A stretch of 64,000 nt of DNA from Curvularia sp. ZM96. Taxonomy: Eukaryota; Ascomycota; Dothideomycetes; Pleosporales; Pleosporaceae. The stretch lies in contig JAJGBQ010000005.1 in assembly GCA_022457065.1 (NCBI GenBank), forward strand, positions 2,480,001-2,544,000. Reading direction: 5' to 3'. Shown one piece after another: positions 11,772-24,600 of the stretch (positions within the stretch are counted from its first letter, which is position 1; each line of letters begins with the position of its first letter). The translations under genes and the position numbers were made by a program. The notes beneath the pieces are model-generated. The model did no database searches, was not told the origin of the DNA, and saw only the letters and a list, made by a program, of their open reading frames with translations.

Positions 11772-12367
11772 GGTTGTGTAATGGTGGAGAGAGTTTTTGT
11801 TCAGGCTAGGCCTGGGGATTGTTAAAGATAATTCCTGGCCTCTGGGGAACGAGGTGGTGATTAGCAGTGGAGGTGGCGAGGAAGACGGATGACGTCGGCC
11901 ACCCGCGGAACGCAGATCGTCCGGCTGGACCGGACAAGATGATATCCCCGTCCAACAATATTCATTCATTTGCTGACGGTCTAGACGCATATGGACAGAC
12001 GAGTGTACAGATTTCACGGTATATCTAGTTGTCCGAAGTCTTGAAGACACTAAATCCTTTGAACCAGCTACTTGACAGAAACACGTGAACCTGCCCGCCA
12101 ATTTCTTCTATTTTGAGTTTGGGAGAGCTACTAACCACCAAGTAAGATCGAGAGGGAGAGACATCGTCGTCGTTCTGTTGACTTAAAAACTCGTCGCAAT
12201 GTTTCGTTTCGTGGTTCACAATGATGCCAAGGTGCTGAGCGAACTCGACTTCTGCACTCATCACATCTTGCAGTTTTCACATCATACCGCCTCCACTATA
12301 CATTCCTTGTAGCGCGCTCACCCATAATCACCCTCGTAGAAGCAATCTGATACAGACTAAAAACACG
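11772..12367. promoter_or_regulatory. Divergent promoter region, lipase / HisRS
   Basis: About 600 bp lie between the lipase start (minus) and the histidyl-tRNA synthetase start (plus). The open frame in front of the lipase is not convincing as coding sequence. No specific site was recognised. Confidence 0.5.
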
Positions 12368-13711
12368 ATGCCACCACAACTCAAGACACCAAAGGGCACC
12401 CGAGACTGGCATGGCGAGGATATCGCTTTGCGCAACGAGACCTTTGATCAGATGCGCAAAGTGTTCCGGCTTCATGGCGGCGAAGAAATAGACACACCGG
12501 CATTTGAGCTGAAGAGTTACCTGACTGGGAAGTATGGAGAAGATACGAAATTGATATACGACTTGCAAGACCAGGGTGGGGAGATCTGTGCCCTGCGCTA
12601 CGACTTGACTGTACCGTTTGCTCGCTGGCTAGGAATGAACAATACGCGAGCTATCAAACGATTTCAAATTGGCAAGGTCTACCGTAGAGATCAGCCAGCC
12701 TTGAAGCAAGGTCGTATGCGCGAGTTCTTCCAATGCGACTTCGACTACGCTGGTCAGTGCGACACAATGGTGGCAGACGCGGAAGTTGTTTGCATTGCAG
12801 CTGAAGTCTTTGAGGCGCTTAGAATACCCGTTGTCATCAGGATCAACCATCGTCTCATTCTGAACGGCATATTCGCAGCCGTAGGCGTCCCAGAAGATCT
12901 TATATGGCCCATCAGTTCGGCGGTTGACAAGCTCGACAAGCTTTCCTGGGAAGAAGTGAAGAAGGAGATGGAAGAGAAAGGGCTTGACGCGAGCGTTGCG
13001 GCCAAACTGGGTGAGTATGTGCTGCGGGACACAACATCGGATACCCAGACCACACTGGCGTTCCTCAAATCAGATGCGCTTCTCTCAACAAACCCGGACG
13101 TACAACTGGGACTGCAAGAGATAGCGTTGCTCAATCTCTATCTCGAAGCATACAACATTGCCAGCTACGTCCACTTCGATCTGTCCCTAGCACGAGGATT
13201 GGACTATTACACTGGCCTGATATACGAGGTTGTCGCAAAGAATCAGACAGGCACCTCGGTTGGCAGCATCGCTGCCGGAGGTCGGTACGACAATCTTGCA
13301 GGCATGTTCAGCAGCCGCAACATCCCATGTGTGGGAATATCATTTGGCGTTGATCGGATTCTTACTATACTAAAGAGCGTGAAACCGAAGGATGTGACCG
13401 TCCAAAATCACATCATCGATGTCTGCATTGTCAATGCATCAAACACTCTTCAGCTGGTCCAACAACGCATGGCTATTGCAAGAGAACTTCGTTCGGCAGG
13501 CATTAGCGTCGACTTTGACGCAAAGGCCGATAAGAAGCTACGCAAGCAGATGGACGTGGCCGAAAAGAGCGCAGCTGTTGCAGTGGTCTTAGAAGAAGAT
13601 GTAGTCTCGCGAGTCAAAGTGCTGTCGCTGCCAGACAAGAATGTCGACCACGCAGCAACCATTGAGCGCAAAGACCTGGTTGACGAAGTAAAGCGACGTC
13701 TCACACAATAG
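12368..13711 (+). CDS. HTS1: Histidyl-tRNA synthetase
   Basis: This class II aminoacyl-tRNA synthetase charges tRNA-His. It is intronless and 447 aa long. The N-terminal PKGTRDW segment is followed by motif 2 (FQIGKVYRRDQPALKQGRMREFFQCDFDYAG), the histidine-binding motif (RGLDYYTGLIYEVV), AAGGRYDNLAG and motif 3 (GISFGVDRI), then a C-terminal anticodon-binding domain (residues about 340-447). It lacks an N-terminal extension: no mitochondrial presequence and no WHEP domain are seen, so this copy as read is a cytosolic form and is shorter than the roughly 500-550 aa of many fungal HTS1 proteins. A mitochondrial form would need an unseen upstream start or another gene. Confidence 0.95.
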   Translation: MPPQLKTPKGTRDWHGEDIALRNETFDQMRKVFRLHGGEEIDTPAFELKSYLTGKYGEDTKLIYDLQDQGGEICALRYDLTVPFARWLGMNNTRAIKRFQIGKVYRRDQPALKQGRMREFFQCDFDYAGQCDTMVADAEVVCIAAEVFEALRIPVVIRINHRLILNGIFAAVGVPEDLIWPISSAVDKLDKLSWEEVKKEMEEKGLDASVAAKLGEYVLRDTTSDTQTTLAFLKSDALLSTNPDVQLGLQEIALLNLYLEAYNIASYVHFDLSLARGLDYYTGLIYEVVAKNQTGTSVGSIAAGGRYDNLAGMFSSRNIPCVGISFGVDRILTILKSVKPKDVTVQNHIIDVCIVNASNTLQLVQQRMAIARELRSAGISVDFDAKADKKLRKQMDVAEKSAAVAVVLEEDVVSRVKVLSLPDKNVDHAATIERKDLVDEVKRRLTQ

Positions 13712-14226
13712 TCTAAAAGACCAGACTTGAAATAAAGCAAAAAAAAAAGAGACCCTCACAGCATGTCCTGCCTGTTCGGACAATCCAGCCTAGTTTCACC
13801 ATTCCATTAACAACCAATCGCCGCTGCTCCCCCATTAGGAATTCATCACGCGCCTCTACACATGACCCCACACCCGCATTTTCCCACATGCATACATACA
13901 TCTGCCGCACCTAACATGCACGCGTGCTTACCGACATATTCATACGTACATATCCCGAAGCCCAGCATCATGCCTGCATTTGAAGGATTCATCCGCCTCA
14001 AACCCACGTTTCGCTCTCAACCAGTCGATTCCCCTACAGACCGGGTAAAGCAAAGCAAGGTCTACGTAGTAGTAGCACGTGGCAGATAATTACAATGGGC
14101 ATACCTCCGAAGTTATGCGAGAGCTACCACCCCTTCCCTATACTAGAGCCGTGTTAAGTAAACGACATCACTAGCCGCGCTACAAGGGCCCAACGTGACT
14201 AGGATACATGACTCTCATCCCCTCTG

Positions 14227-14264
<38 letters not shown>

Positions 14265-16039
14265 TATGATAACTTCCACCCGGACGATCATCTCGCTTCG
14301 AGTCCGGCTGGCTGGGGTGACGTTGTCTTCTTTTTTCCTTCTACGACCGGGATGCCCATCTTGTCCCGATAGGTACTATGATACATGGTTCGCGAGTGAT
14401 GCGAAAAGGGGTATAGCGCGTCTAGCAGCACCACCAACCGCCCAGGTTGCTAGCCAGCTCCACACTTTGAAGCACGGAGAAGAAAGCGAACTATTCTAGT
14501 TTCTTTTTTTGTGTTGTTCTCGTGTGATTTTCGCTCGCCTGGATAGAATTGCTCCTCTTTTCTTCAGACCTGGACTTTGTCTATATCACCTCAACATTAA
14601 TCGTCGCTTCTCCCTTTTCCCACTTGTTCTCCACCAACCCACTCTCAGCAAGTAGTAGGACATGTTCGATATCGATATGGTTGAGCACATACATGTGGTG
14701 GCACGTTGTCATAGCGAAAATCATACCACTTTTTGGGGCTTCCAAGTGTACTAGCGTTTGTTCATTTGCTTTCTCCATACCCATCCCGTCTCCCACTCTA
14801 TCCCCGCTTCAGGCATATGCCTCCATGTCATATTCTCCTAGCGTGACTTTAGGTCACGACCTAGTCCCACCAACGCACGTGTCTTCCACGTGTCTGTCCT
14901 CGTAAATCGTTCGTCCACCACAACCTAGGTTCAGGTTGTGATCGTAGACCACGCATCCCAGACTTGGATTAATTTAGTTTGGTGAGTTATTGATTGCACG
15001 ACAGCTACACACGTCACGGGCCAATACAATCAATACAACGGTTGCAAGCCCAAAATAACCGATGCTGTCCGGTTGATGAGACAACCAGGTTGGCTAAACT
15101 ATTGACTGCGACGTGCATACGTGCCGTTGATGACACAAACTCAAACAACAATGTGGCAAAGGGTCCAAGGCAGAAACGTCGCATTTGTTTGACACATTGG
15201 CGTGACAGAAAACGGGACTAGAAATGTCAGCTTTATTTTCTTTTGTTACTGAGAAAGACGTTGTAAACTCTATCTTGCGTCGCCAATCTGCCGAAGCTAA
15301 GTAGCACGAGTGTGCCAGACTACTACCTCACCAAGCGACACGCGAGTAAACGTCGAAACAGTGACATTTGTAGAGGGAAATCTGCGTATCAAAAGGTCTT
15401 ACGAATTGCACCACTCAGTCATCGTGTGTGACCAGGTTGAAATCATCACCAGTGCATTCAGAGGCAGTCAGGGAGGTTGTTTGCCGGTGGCTAAGCAGAT
15501 ATATTTTTAAGTTTTAGATAGATATGATGCAATGTAATTTGCGACATAGCGTCGCAGTGTGTCCTTGAACATGGAAAGGTCGACTCCGCGATCCATGTCC
15601 CAAACACTGAATAGCAATTATACTCCGGTGCCTCTAATCAGAATGAAACATCTTGTAGAGACAAAAGAGAGGGAAATGTGGCTCGGAACGTTGACAAGGT
15701 AGATCTATGCGGGTGATGAAATAACAGAAGGATGCGCCGATATAATGCAGTCAGAACAAGCTGAGATGAGGAAAAAGACTCAAGGAGATGTCCAGGGATA
15801 TTGGAGGAGATGATTGCTGATAGGAAACGCCCGACCCTTTTGATCTTCCGATGATGAATCCGCCAGTAGATCGTGAGAGAAGGAAATAACGTAAGTCGTG
15901 AATATGTACATGGAATGTATGAGGCTCCTCCTAGGTGCGCGGGATGCAACGCGGTTAGGTCTGCCCAATGAGCCGCCTGGGCTGCTGACTAGATGATGGT
16001 TGTTGATAGACAATGTATTCAATACATTTGAGCGAGGCT
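13712..16039. other. Convergent intergenic region, no convincing gene
   Basis: This is 2.3 kb between the ends of HisRS (plus) and the CRIB protein gene (minus). It contains an A-run just after HisRS and the (CT)n tract at 14231-14261. An open stretch at 14581-14796 on the minus strand looks somewhat protein-like but has no ATG at its head, no splice partner and no recognisable domain, so it is not called. Confidence 0.5.
14231..14261. repeat. (CT)15 microsatellite
   Basis: Fifteen perfect CT units plus one C. This is a simple sequence repeat, likely polymorphic in length between isolates. Confidence 0.95.
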
Positions 16040-18610
16040 TTATACAGCGCGTGGTGGTTGTGGGAAAAGCCTCAGCATAGGCGAGCGGGACTGACTGGTA
16101 GTTGCCGCACGGCTGCGTGACACTATGGGCTTCTTCTCAATTATGGGAGAGGGAGAAAGTAGTTTGGCTGCACCGTCAGAGAGCGCAGACTTGTGCTGGC
16201 GCGCAGATGTGCGCAAAGAGCGTTTTGAGTCCTGACGAGCAATGTTGAGCGATGCCTCCAACTCTTCTTCGGCCGTCAGGTGGTTGGCACGCTGGGAACC
16301 ACGGCGAGCGAGGTCCAGAGATGTCTTGACGTCGGTCTCAATACGGTTCGAGGATCGTTCCTCGTCCAGTGTTGTCTCGTCATCGGAAGCGAAGAAAGTT
16401 CGTTCCTCGAAGGTATGTCCAGGAGGCGTGATGTCCTCGTCCTCGTTGTCTTCACGGAGAGACGCAATCTGATCAGACAGAGAATCTCCCAAACTGACGC
16501 CAAGCTCTTTTCGGTTACGACGGGAAGGTACTAGTTCGGGCACGCTTCCGGCGGAGCTGGCTGAGCGTCGAACAGGGGAACTCCAGAGACCGGAGCCTTG
16601 GATGGAGGACATCAGACTGCTATCGTACGAACTGCGCCTGCTGAGCCGGACGTGACTGCTGCGTGCAGAGCTGGTGGTGCTCCGACCATTGTCAAGCATT
16701 GGGAAGTGACGATCCGATCCAGCATACTCATCAAGGAGATCCTCATAAGTAACATCTCGAGTGTCCTTGTACTCCTGAGGTACCAATAGAGAGGGACTGA
16801 GAGCAAAGCCAGCGTCGTTGCTGTAGTGATGGGCATTGAAAATGTCAGAGGGTGTAGCCGGTAATCCTGAACTGAGAGTTGATGTGGATATCGCAGAGAC
16901 AGGATCCAGTTCTGGCACGCTGTTTGTGCTCGGGACAAGCAAGGACGAACGGAAGTGGTCTGGCACAGAATGCTCATGATGGACAGGAATGACTCGAGAT
17001 TCGCGACGGTTTGGTGCGCCTGTGATGGTTGGAATCCGCGGTTGTTCAGTGCCATGGTCAGATGCACGATCCCATTCCAAGTCGCATTCAGCTTCCAGCG
17101 CGTTGTCGTAAATGTAATCGACATCTTCTTCCCACGACTCCTCAATTGCACGCCACGTGTTGGACTGGCGGCGGTGAGGTGGTCTTCGAATCGACATTCT
17201 GCGCGCGAAAGATGCAGAGCCCAATGTATCAGACTGTTGTGACGAGGATCGTGAGTGAGAGGGCTCAGCCCTTGGCGAGACATCATATGGTCCCCGAGGG
17301 TTTGCCCTGTTACTGGCTGGTGATTGTTGGTTTTGGAAAGAAAACGATCCGAAATAGGAGGTTTTCGGTGAGCCTGGTGTCTTGATAGGTGGCTGTGGTG
17401 CAGGTCTTGGACTAACGAAGCGCTCTGGCTCTTCAGCGACATCCGCAAGACTAGGGCTAAATGGGGGTGTGGTCGCATGAATAGCGGAATCATCTGGTGT
17501 TGTCAAAGCATGTCCAAAGTAGGACGCATTTTCTTCGATCTCTGGCAGTGGATCTGGAGTAGTTACTGCAGAAACCGAAAAAGAGTCCCAGATACCAGAC
17601 TCCCGCTTGTGCCGAGACATCCTGCGGGCAGCTGACATCTTGTCTTCATATGCGGGATCCACGGGAACACGCGACGTCATTGAAGGTAGTGTCGTGAGAC
17701 TGTGTTTCCGAGGGCTCACACCAGGCTGGGAAAAGCTCTCAATCGACCTGGCTAGCCGAATCGGACGCCGTGAGTTAGAGAACTGTTGCGCGGTGTTGTC
17801 GGCAGCAAAGGTCGTTTCAGGGCTGCGAGGAGGAGATCCAATGCTCAATCCAGATGACAATCTATTCTCGCCAGAGGTTAGGTTCTCAGAGGAGAAATTG
17901 CTGAAATGAGGGTTGTTGGTTGGTACAGGGCCATGCTGGGAGGGCAGGGAGGTAAAGGAACCTGAACCTCTTTTGCTACTAGCAGCGTGCTCGAGAGCAG
18001 CAAACTGGTGTCGATCTGTATGTGAGAGGTGCTGAAAGTCAAACGGACTGGAAATGCGGCTTATGAGGCTTCCTCCTGCAATGATGGTAAGTCCCTAAAC
18101 AACCCAGTCGATAATAGCAAGCCACTTACCAGCATCTTCCGATTGATTGGTGCCTCTTCTTGCTTTTCGTAGAAGCGACGTTCGCCTTTCGCTGACCTCT
18201 CCTTCATGTTCATCGCCGCCGACGATCCCTGTTTCACTGAGTCGTTTGCCTTTCTTGCCGCGGAACAAAGATCTTCTCGACGCAGTAGAAGAATGACCCT
18301 TGGTGCTACCCTGTTGGTCGTGCCACGAGGCATCATGGTCCGTCATGTCGTATTGACTCTGAGATAAGAGCGAGGGTGTTATGGAAGCTCCAGTGTTACT
18401 TCTTGATCTCAGGTTGAAGACGGAACTTCGCCTGGCGGGGTGAAATCTGTGAGGTTGTTCTGGCGACTGCGCACCAGGGTGAGACGAGGATGTGGCACGG
18501 TGATCTTGCCACGAGTCTGAATTGAAGACGGATGCCTGCGTTCCAGTAGCCGATGAGTCGATGGATGACTGTCGAGACCGTGATACATCGCTCTTATGGA
18601 ACGAAAACAT
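16040..18610 (-). CDS. CRIB-domain protein, probable Cdc42/Rac effector
   Basis: Exons 18610-18130 and 18075-16040; one 54-nt intron (GGTAAGT...TGCAG); 838 aa. A CRIB (p21-Rho-binding) motif lies across the splice junction at about residues 163-180: ISRISSPFDFQHLSHTD matches the I-S-x-P-x(2-4)-F-x-H-x2-H consensus that binds GTP-loaded Cdc42/Rac. The rest is long, Ser/Pro/Arg-rich and predicted disordered, with a few acidic segments, like fungal polarity scaffolds. It contains no kinase domain, so it is not a PAK kinase; a Gic-like or scaffold role in polarised growth is inference. Start: ATG 18610 is the first in the frame. However, the frame is open and protein-like upstream to an acceptor-like CTTAG at about 18705, so a further 5' exon is possible. 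Confidence 0.82.
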
Positions 18611-21600
18611 GTCTTGCAAGTGCAGAGGAAGCGCAAGAAGATCTGGATGATACTCAATGCGAGTTGGACTGTGCGGGTCTCCACAGATGGCCAACAATAG
18701 ATCCTAAGCCCACAACCATTGAGGTTACCAGAGAAATGCTAAGAAGCGACCTATCGCAGACGACGGGTCTGGTGGTGTGAGCTTGAACGCCCAGGTTAAT
18801 ACGGCTGTTGCACGCGTCAATGGTCTATGCGTGTGTAGGAGGGGGGGCCACTGGAGCAGTATGTGTTGGAAGTGGACGGGGGGTACTAACCTGGGCCAAG
18901 CCTTGAAGTGCTAGTGGGACAGATGAGGATAGAGGAGTAGTCGAAATGCAATAACAACCAAAGTAATATATGCGCACGCAGCAAGGAAGCCGGCTTGTTT
19001 GCAGGGCAGAAGGGACGGCAATGCAGGGAGCGTGTCCACGGGCCACTGTGCCTCAGGGCAGCGGGTGATGAAAGGGTTCCCTCTAGGTGTGTGGTGACAG
19101 ACGAGGATGCGACCAGGGAGTTTGGGTCAAGGGCAAGCTGGCAGATGGCACAGACCCAAGTGAGACAGACGGAGGTTGCGAATTCAAGATGAGGGCGTTT
19201 GGCTGTAGTGAGTCGGGTAGTAAGGAGCGTGAGTGGTTGCGGCGGAGGTGATGACGGGAAACGGGGCACATTATCTGGAGTCTCGCATGCCGTGACACGG
19301 GAGCAGATGGGGATTCGTGGCCAGCCGAGTTGGAGGGCAAGTAGGGATGATCTCACTATGTAGGTACAAGGCGGGCTTGGTCCAGCGGCGGAGAGCATGT
19401 GGAGAAAGATGAATTGTGCTCAGTGCGCTCCCACCAGGCTAGCGGGCATCCCAGGCGTGCAGGGACATGGGTATCTGCCGCTGAGCGACAACGCCAGGGC
19501 GTCTGTTAGTGGCTGGGGGAGCACGGAAACAGGGGCATCTTGAACGGGGGAGGGCCGGCGTCGCATGCCTATGAGCTCCTGGGCTGCTAGGCCTTGAGCA
19601 CACACAAGAATGCGGCCCGACAAGTCGGCCTAAGCAATATAACGTCGCAGGGGCCCAGCAGGCCGTTTGTGATTGGCCATGGCCACGAAATAAACGGTTA
19701 AATCTGCTACGTCGCTGCCCTGACCACATCTAGGCCCGGTATGGGTAGCAGGAGGTGAGGTCCAATTTGCTGACGAGCCGGCGGCATGTTGTTGTGCAAC
19801 CGAGAAGGATCCGACCATGCCTGCACGCAGCGACGACGACGACAAGTGCACGGAGCGACTGGAGTGAGGGGCTGGACCGCCATCTGAGGCTGCCGCTGAC
19901 GAAGACGAAAGACGATGATGGCATGTTGTTGGTGTTGTTGGTGTTGCTGCTGGCGCTTGGCCGTGTTGTGTGCGGGCGGATGACTAAGCCCGACGCGTGT
20001 GTACCATGGGAGACGCCTTGCCTTGTGCTGGGCAGACCTTGTGCTGGGTAGTGCCGAACAGTGCCGGATTCGCTTTTGCATTTGCAGTCCAAGTGCAGGT
20101 GGGCACGGCGCATTGCGAGCAGGGTTAGGCTGGCATGCACTCTGCACTCGGGAGCATGCACTACGTCGTCCAATGCCGCCTTGCCTTGTGTATGTGTGTG
20201 TATGGATGGATATACGAAGCAGTACGTATGTAAGGGAGGCGAGGTGTGAATGTATGTATCAAGTATGCGTGTATGCACGCGCAGTACGGCGGGGTTGGGT
20301 ATCCTCTCGAGCCTGTGAGCCAGAAGACGGACGCTCTGTTACGGGAGCTGGTGCATGTCGCCATCATGGCCTGCTGCGGTGGATCAACAGATCTGTTTGA
20401 AGGGGATCGCGACAAGCATCGGATCAGGCAAGACAGTCTACTGGTGTACTGGCTTGGGCATGGGCCAAGTCCCTCTGGTCCTGTCTGCAGATCCTCTTTA
20501 CTCGCGCCTGAGACTTGTCAAAGATGAAACAGCCGAAGAGAGCCCTGCTCGGAGGGCTGTGGCCGACGAGGACGACCTACGAGTCGACAGGTCCCAGGAC
20601 TCGATACCCCGCCTCACTCGAGAGGACGACGTCTCAATCACTACAGGGCTCGCCAATGAGTCGAGGGGATCCGAACGGGTTCAGCCCAACGGTCCAGTAT
20701 AGGTGCCAGCAAGAGCGTGGTTCGGGTGCCGTTGAACCCGGCATCTGCTTCTAGGCCTTTGTGCTGGGTGGGATGTAGGTAGCATGTCTTTGTATAGACT
20801 GTGAGACCCTGGTGACGGGGAATTTGTGGTGTCGTAGCGAGGACGACTCGCTGCGGGCAATGGCACCGTCGCACCGCCAGCGAGCAGTCTCTGCCCTGCT
20901 GCATGGCCGCACCATAAGCACACCGACAAAATCTCCATAGCGCCGCGCCATGGTGCGCCCAAGTGCCGTGCGAGAGCACATGGGCAGCGTCACTTTCTGT
21001 CCTTGGCCGGCGGCATGTCGTGTTGCTGGTCCCGGCGTCGTGGTGCTTCTGCTTAGCACCACTTTACGAGACATGTGCCGAGGACCAAGCACGCCGTGCA
21101 CAAGCGTTTGGCGTTGCAAACGAGTGAAGAGACGGTCACGTGCCTCTCCCACTGCCGGCTCGCTTGGCGCACGTGCAAGGACCCCCTGACTTTGCGCTCC
21201 CACGGCACCTGGCAACCTCGCCCGCTGACTGCTGGGCAACTCCATGATGCCTTCACTGTCGCCCACGCGCCGACCGCCCATCCTGGACACGCAAAACAGA
21301 ACCGGCATCACAGTCTTACGCCCACAGCTGCCGTCGCGCGTGCAAAAAGAACTGAACTGAACTGGACTGAACTGCAACTGCCCCCCTGCTGGGTTCCTGC
21401 AGTGGTGCCCCAACCGCACGTCGCCGACGACTACACGCTATGCCTCCACCTTTTCTGCTGCTACGCCCATCTAGCGCGATCCACGTCTTACGCGTGCGTG
21501 CCTTCTGCGTCTTTTGGCTTGCCATACCACGGCGTATGTGTGCGCTTCTCCATCTGGGTCCCGTCCATCTGGAAACGGTGACGTTGGTTGCATAACGCCT

Positions 21601-24600
21601 GCGCCACGCCCTGAAATAGCAGAGAAGCCTCGCACCATGGGCAGTTTGTACTCCCCGACGCTGCCCTTCACCGGAGTACCCACCGCGCCAACCATGCGCG
21701 CGTGCTGCAGTCCCTCCGTAGGAACCATCAGTCTCCGTCTATTTCGCAGTCTCCACTTGACTTGCCGCCAATGCATCAGAGGCACTGAGCAACGGAACAC
21801 GTCCCCTTTGCATCGCAGGGCTATGCTGGCGGTGCAGCCAAACAAGCGCGTCCTTCTCCTGCCCGGTTTGCGTTGCTGATCTTTCTTTTCCTTCTCCTCC
21901 GATGCCTCGACCCTGTTTCTGTACCTGCAGGCCGCGCTAGCCGTTTTGGGCCATAACACCAAATACTAGCCGGAACCTCCCACTCAGTCTGCCGATCCCA
22001 ACGCTGTAAGCACATGCAGGCGCAACCGATCAGCATGCGCGGGTAACTGTTCCGCGCTTTGCAACCTTTTTTCACCATGGCATTCCGGCACGAGTCCAGT
22101 CAGATCCAGCCAACTGTGCCCATGTTGGCCTCGAAGCCATCCACGCAATCGTGCCTTACTTCAATTGACCAGAACACGCACATAGTAACGTGTGACAGCT
22201 ACAGTCAGCGTACCACGACACCACCATGTTCCCAGCAACATACTGGCGCAATGGCAGCTTAATTGTGCTCTTTTGTAATTTTTGTCCGGGTTTCTATCAT
22301 GTGTTTTGAAAAACAGAATGCACAGGGCTGCGCACCACGGTATGATCAAGTACTCGCCCCAAGCAACCCAAAACTCTACCCTCTTATCAGTGAATTATTG
22401 TATCAGTTCGATGACGCAACTATGTACATGAACCGTTTGAAAGCACCAGACATAGTTCATTGGGATAATCCGGTCGGTCGGGAAGTTTATTCTTGTTACT
22501 CAACGAAAAAGCAACGTAGTCGACTACGTGGCGTCTCAAGCCTTTCCCGGTCATTAGGCTTGGTGTCTGGCGGGTGTCGTCTAGGCCTCGACTACTGTTA
22601 TACTTTCTCGTTGCAACGGCATCCCAAGAAAGTTTCGCTTTCCATGACCCGACAGCCTACAGATGACACCACAGATGACACCACAGAGACGGAGGGTGAG
22701 GATAGCCGAGCCATCACTACGGGAGTATACTCAGATCCTCACCACATCCGCGCTAGAACTTCGCTGACACCTGAATACGACCTGTCATTTCTACAGCTAT
22801 CCGCTGCCATGATCCCAGGAACTAACCAGTTCTTAATTTGAAATCCGCCACGGACCTCAACGGCTTGGTTTAGCTTTCGGGCTGAGATGCAGTGCTGATA
22901 GGCGCCAGGGATCCCATTCAACATGGATAACGCACCATGGTCCGGCGCTACGTCGTATGACTGAACTCTCCATGAACAGCCATTTCATAATATTTACATT
23001 TATGGGTCGTGAATAACAGCATCCATCTCCACTTTTTAGAAAAATGCAGTCTTGCAGCAATTGCACCTGACTGCCACGGTCTGTACGGACATATCCCGCA
23101 TCAAGATGTATCTGAAGGCTTGTTCGCTTTGCCAATGCCTGCAACTAAGTCCTGCCGGTGATGACACGGCCGAGCTCACACAACAAGAGGAAGCGGTCAA
23201 TGCGCCCCCACAAATCCCGGCACCATGGTGTATTAGCAAAGTTCAATTAGAGATATATACTACAGAAGTATGTCAGATCTAACCACTAACTGATCAGACT
23301 TCGTTGAGCCCCATCTGGACGCCACAATACTCTGTACTTAGGCTATAGGGCGGATTAGCCGTTTTCCATCCTGACCGTTTTTCTCAGCTCATCTCGTCAA
23401 GAGAGGCTGGGGCTGCGGTGCCACACACTCACGGCCCGTAAGGTCAACGGCAGCGCTCCCTTGCGCCCGACGATCTAGAGCCACACACGACACACCTACC
23501 CACTCATATGAGCCGTGCCGCCCCAGCATGAACTGCTGGCCTAACAACTGGGCGAGATGGAGACGCGGCGTTCAGATGCGAATTGGTGGGTGGTGCCCCG
23601 GCATGCACAATCCTTCTCGGCTGCTCCCTTTAAACGGGCAGGTGGGAGGACCATTCTGCTCGTGGCACGTTAAAGGATGCAATTTTTTTTCTTGGACGAT
23701 CTCTCGCAGAACAAGAGGAAACCAGCCCCATGTCGCGCTGACTCATTTTCCATTTGAGCGTTAGTAACCATCCATTTCACATACAATTGCGAGAATCATG
23801 TGGGTGGGCCTCCCTAGTCCTTCGCAAGGACGCAGCCGTGCTCATGCAAGCCACAATCGCCCTCTGCTTTACGCCTGCATACACGGACAGGTCATTACCG
23901 AGTGAGACGTCAGGCAAAAACCAGGCCCGGTAATATACCAATCAGGCCCCCCGTCTTCTCTGGTGCTAGGAGCCGAGGGCTGGCGCCACCTGAATGAAGA
24001 AATAGATGAACAAACAAACCAGAAAGCAACTACCGCGATTTTAACAGTCTTGGTACACGATTGGAGAATGACCTGCTTTGCACCGAGTGAAGGGGAGCAA
24101 ACCCCAGAAACAAGAAAAGGGGATCGCTTATGCCGCATGTACCAGGACCACGGATAAGTCCGGAACATACTTTCGTATTCTTCTTCTCGGTATTTGTTTG
24201 TTTTTGTTGATATTGGTACATGCATACTGTGTACACCCCACGTATGTACATACCTGTATACACACTAACACGCTCGGTGCTCGGAGCCGCGCTTTCTTTT
24301 TTTCGGCATTCCTTTGGTTTCAGTCCTCTCGAAGACAAAGAAGCACAGTTTTCGAAGAAAAGAAAAGAACGCAGGTTCAGAGAAACGGGCCGCTGCCGGC
24401 CATGTCCATGCACTCGGGAGAACCAGGAGATCATAGGATCAACACGAAAAAAAAAGAAGGAGCACAAGATTACCCAGTCAAGTGAGCAGGCCCGAAAGAT
24501 CACGATGAAGTCCATTTTCTTTTTCGTTCCTCGTCTTTCTTTCTTTTCTTGGTGGTTATTTCGCCTTTTCCCAACAGGTCAAATACGTCACTACCTCCCT

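Noticed and set aside
11772..12101. N-terminal extension of the PAF-acetylhydrolase-type lipase
   Set aside because: The open frame continues upstream, but the sequence there is low-complexity and would bury the signal-anchor helix behind 110 residues.
14581..14796. Protein-like 71-codon minus-strand frame between HisRS and the CRIB gene
   Set aside because: It opens with GTG rather than ATG, no upstream exon with compatible splice sites was found, and no family was recognised.
16612..17493. 293-codon minus-strand frame
   Set aside because: It is a shadow frame of the CRIB-domain gene, whose own frame is longer, has a clean splice junction and carries the CRIB motif.
20751..21581. Overlapping open frames of 222 codons (minus) and 168 codons (plus)
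   Set aside because: Both strands are open only because of GC-rich composition. The translations are rich in Arg, Cys, His, Thr and Pro, with no domain and no splice partners.
22263..22841. 192-codon plus-strand frame in the gene-free tract
   Set aside because: No recognisable family, no consistent start context, a small tandem repeat inside, and no neighbouring exons. It is most likely chance.
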